This document shows, piece by piece, positions 63,754 through 64,000 of a stretch of 64,000 nt of DNA (position 1 is its first letter; each line of letters begins with the position of its first letter). Position numbers and translations under genes: made by a program. The notes under the pieces were generated by a model, which saw nothing but the letters and a program-made list of their open reading frames with translations, was not told where the DNA came from and ran no database searches. This DNA is from Thermopolyspora flexuosa (GTDB taxonomy: Bacteria; Actinomycetota; Actinomycetes; Streptosporangiales; Streptosporangiaceae), in contig NZ_VFPQ01000001.1 in NCBI RefSeq assembly GCF_006716785.1, forward strand, positions 868,001-932,000, given 5' to 3'.

Positions 63754-64000
63754 TCAGGAGGCGGCCGGGTCGGCGGCGCGTGCCCAGTCCGGGAGGTCGG
63801 CGTCGGCGGGCACGAGGTCGCCGTCGTCGACGGACGCCATCAGGTCGAGTACGGCACGCGCGTCATCCTCGGCGAGCCGGGAGAGCGCGAACCCGGCGTG
63901 GACGAGCACCCAGTCGCCGGGGCCGGGCGGGTCCGTGGCGAGCAGCGCCATGTTGACGGGGCGCGGTTGGCCGCCGACGTCGACGAGGGCGAGGCCCGTG
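63754..64000 (-). CDS. hypC: HypC/HupF hydrogenase maturation chaperone (partial, cut by window end)
   Basis: The C-terminal 81 residues are visible: TGLALVDVGGQPRPVN then LL-x5-PGDWVLVHAGFALSRL, the conserved HypC core. The N-terminal MCLA-type start with the essential Cys is beyond 64000. Helps HypD deliver the Fe(CN)2CO ligand to the large subunit of [NiFe] hydrogenase. A shorter ORF beginning at Met 63951 is a fragment. The rest of the hyp operon should lie to the right. Confidence 0.85.
   Translation of the reverse strand, partial: TGLALVDVGGQPRPVNMALLATDPPGPGDWVLVHAGFALSRLAEDDARAVLDLMASVDDGDLVPADADLPDWARAADPAAS

Noticed and set aside
63754-63951. Complete 65-aa ORF
   Set aside because: Its frame continues to the window edge with the HypC N-terminal core, so it is only the 3' part of hypC.

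Overview
The window is about 72-74% GC, with GTG starts, ATGA/GTGA gene overlaps, dense TetR-type operators, two-component systems, serine/threonine kinases, an AA10 LPMO and no insertion sequences. This fits a soil or thermophilic actinomycete. The LPMO, a CelR/CebR-type operator and the SAM-IV riboswitch suggest the Streptosporangiales (Thermobispora/Nonomuraea-like); that placement is inference, not a match to a named genome.

Layout. 1-5.8 kb: anti-sigma-type ATPase behind a CelR-like palindrome, two paralogous membrane proteins, an accessory SecA (SecA2), a VOC protein and an EamA-like transporter. 5.8-10.5 kb: FAD monooxygenase with divergent TetR and a double operator; then a phosphotransferase/acyl-CoA dehydrogenase pair (LvaA/LvaC or ACAD11-like) with its TetR. 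10.6-18 kb: NERD protein, tRNA-Lys, and an ABC/FtsX exporter flanked by a NarL-type regulator and its probable kinase. 18-24.4 kb: OmpR/kinase pair, LPMO, class-C serine hydrolase and divergent TetR. 24.4-31 kb: ferric-reductase-like protein, an internally duplicated hypothetical, and a lipid-degradation group (acyl-CoA ligase, TetR, acyl-CoA dehydrogenase, MaoC hydratase) with a shared palindrome. 31-35.6 kb: tandem duplicated Ser/Thr kinases, one broken by two single-base deletions, and endonuclease III. 35.9-42.6 kb: lipase-like hydrolase, a 427-aa unknown, site-2 protease, type III PKS plus methyltransferase, AKR plus MerR.

The most distinctive part is 42.7-62.5 kb, which reads as a sulfur-scavenging island. 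It holds a SAM-IV riboswitch before a class-V aminotransferase/desulfurase, two Cys-bearing HIDLCR leader peptides, a truncated binding-protein gene, four LLM flavin monooxygenases, a peptide/nickel-type ABC transporter with fused ATPases, a YeiH-type sulfate exporter whose first helix is a separate 51-aa gene, DUF1684, a GST C-terminal-like protein, and a LanC-like zinc enzyme with a Cys-Cys-Cys site but no lanthipeptide precursor. Six imperfect palindromes, CCTAC-N7-RTRGG, sit at its promoters; in three, the box contains the -10 hexamer of a TTGACA-N17-TACTNT promoter. Several proteins are almost free of Cys and Met: the 545-aa binding protein has only its initiator Met and lipobox Cys. The inference is an unnamed sulfur-starvation regulon working at DNA (palindrome), RNA (riboswitch), translation (Cys leaders) and protein-composition levels.

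The right end holds a secreted surface protein and the 3' part of hypC, so a hydrogenase maturation operon probably lies beyond the window. I see no CRISPR array, prophage or IS element.
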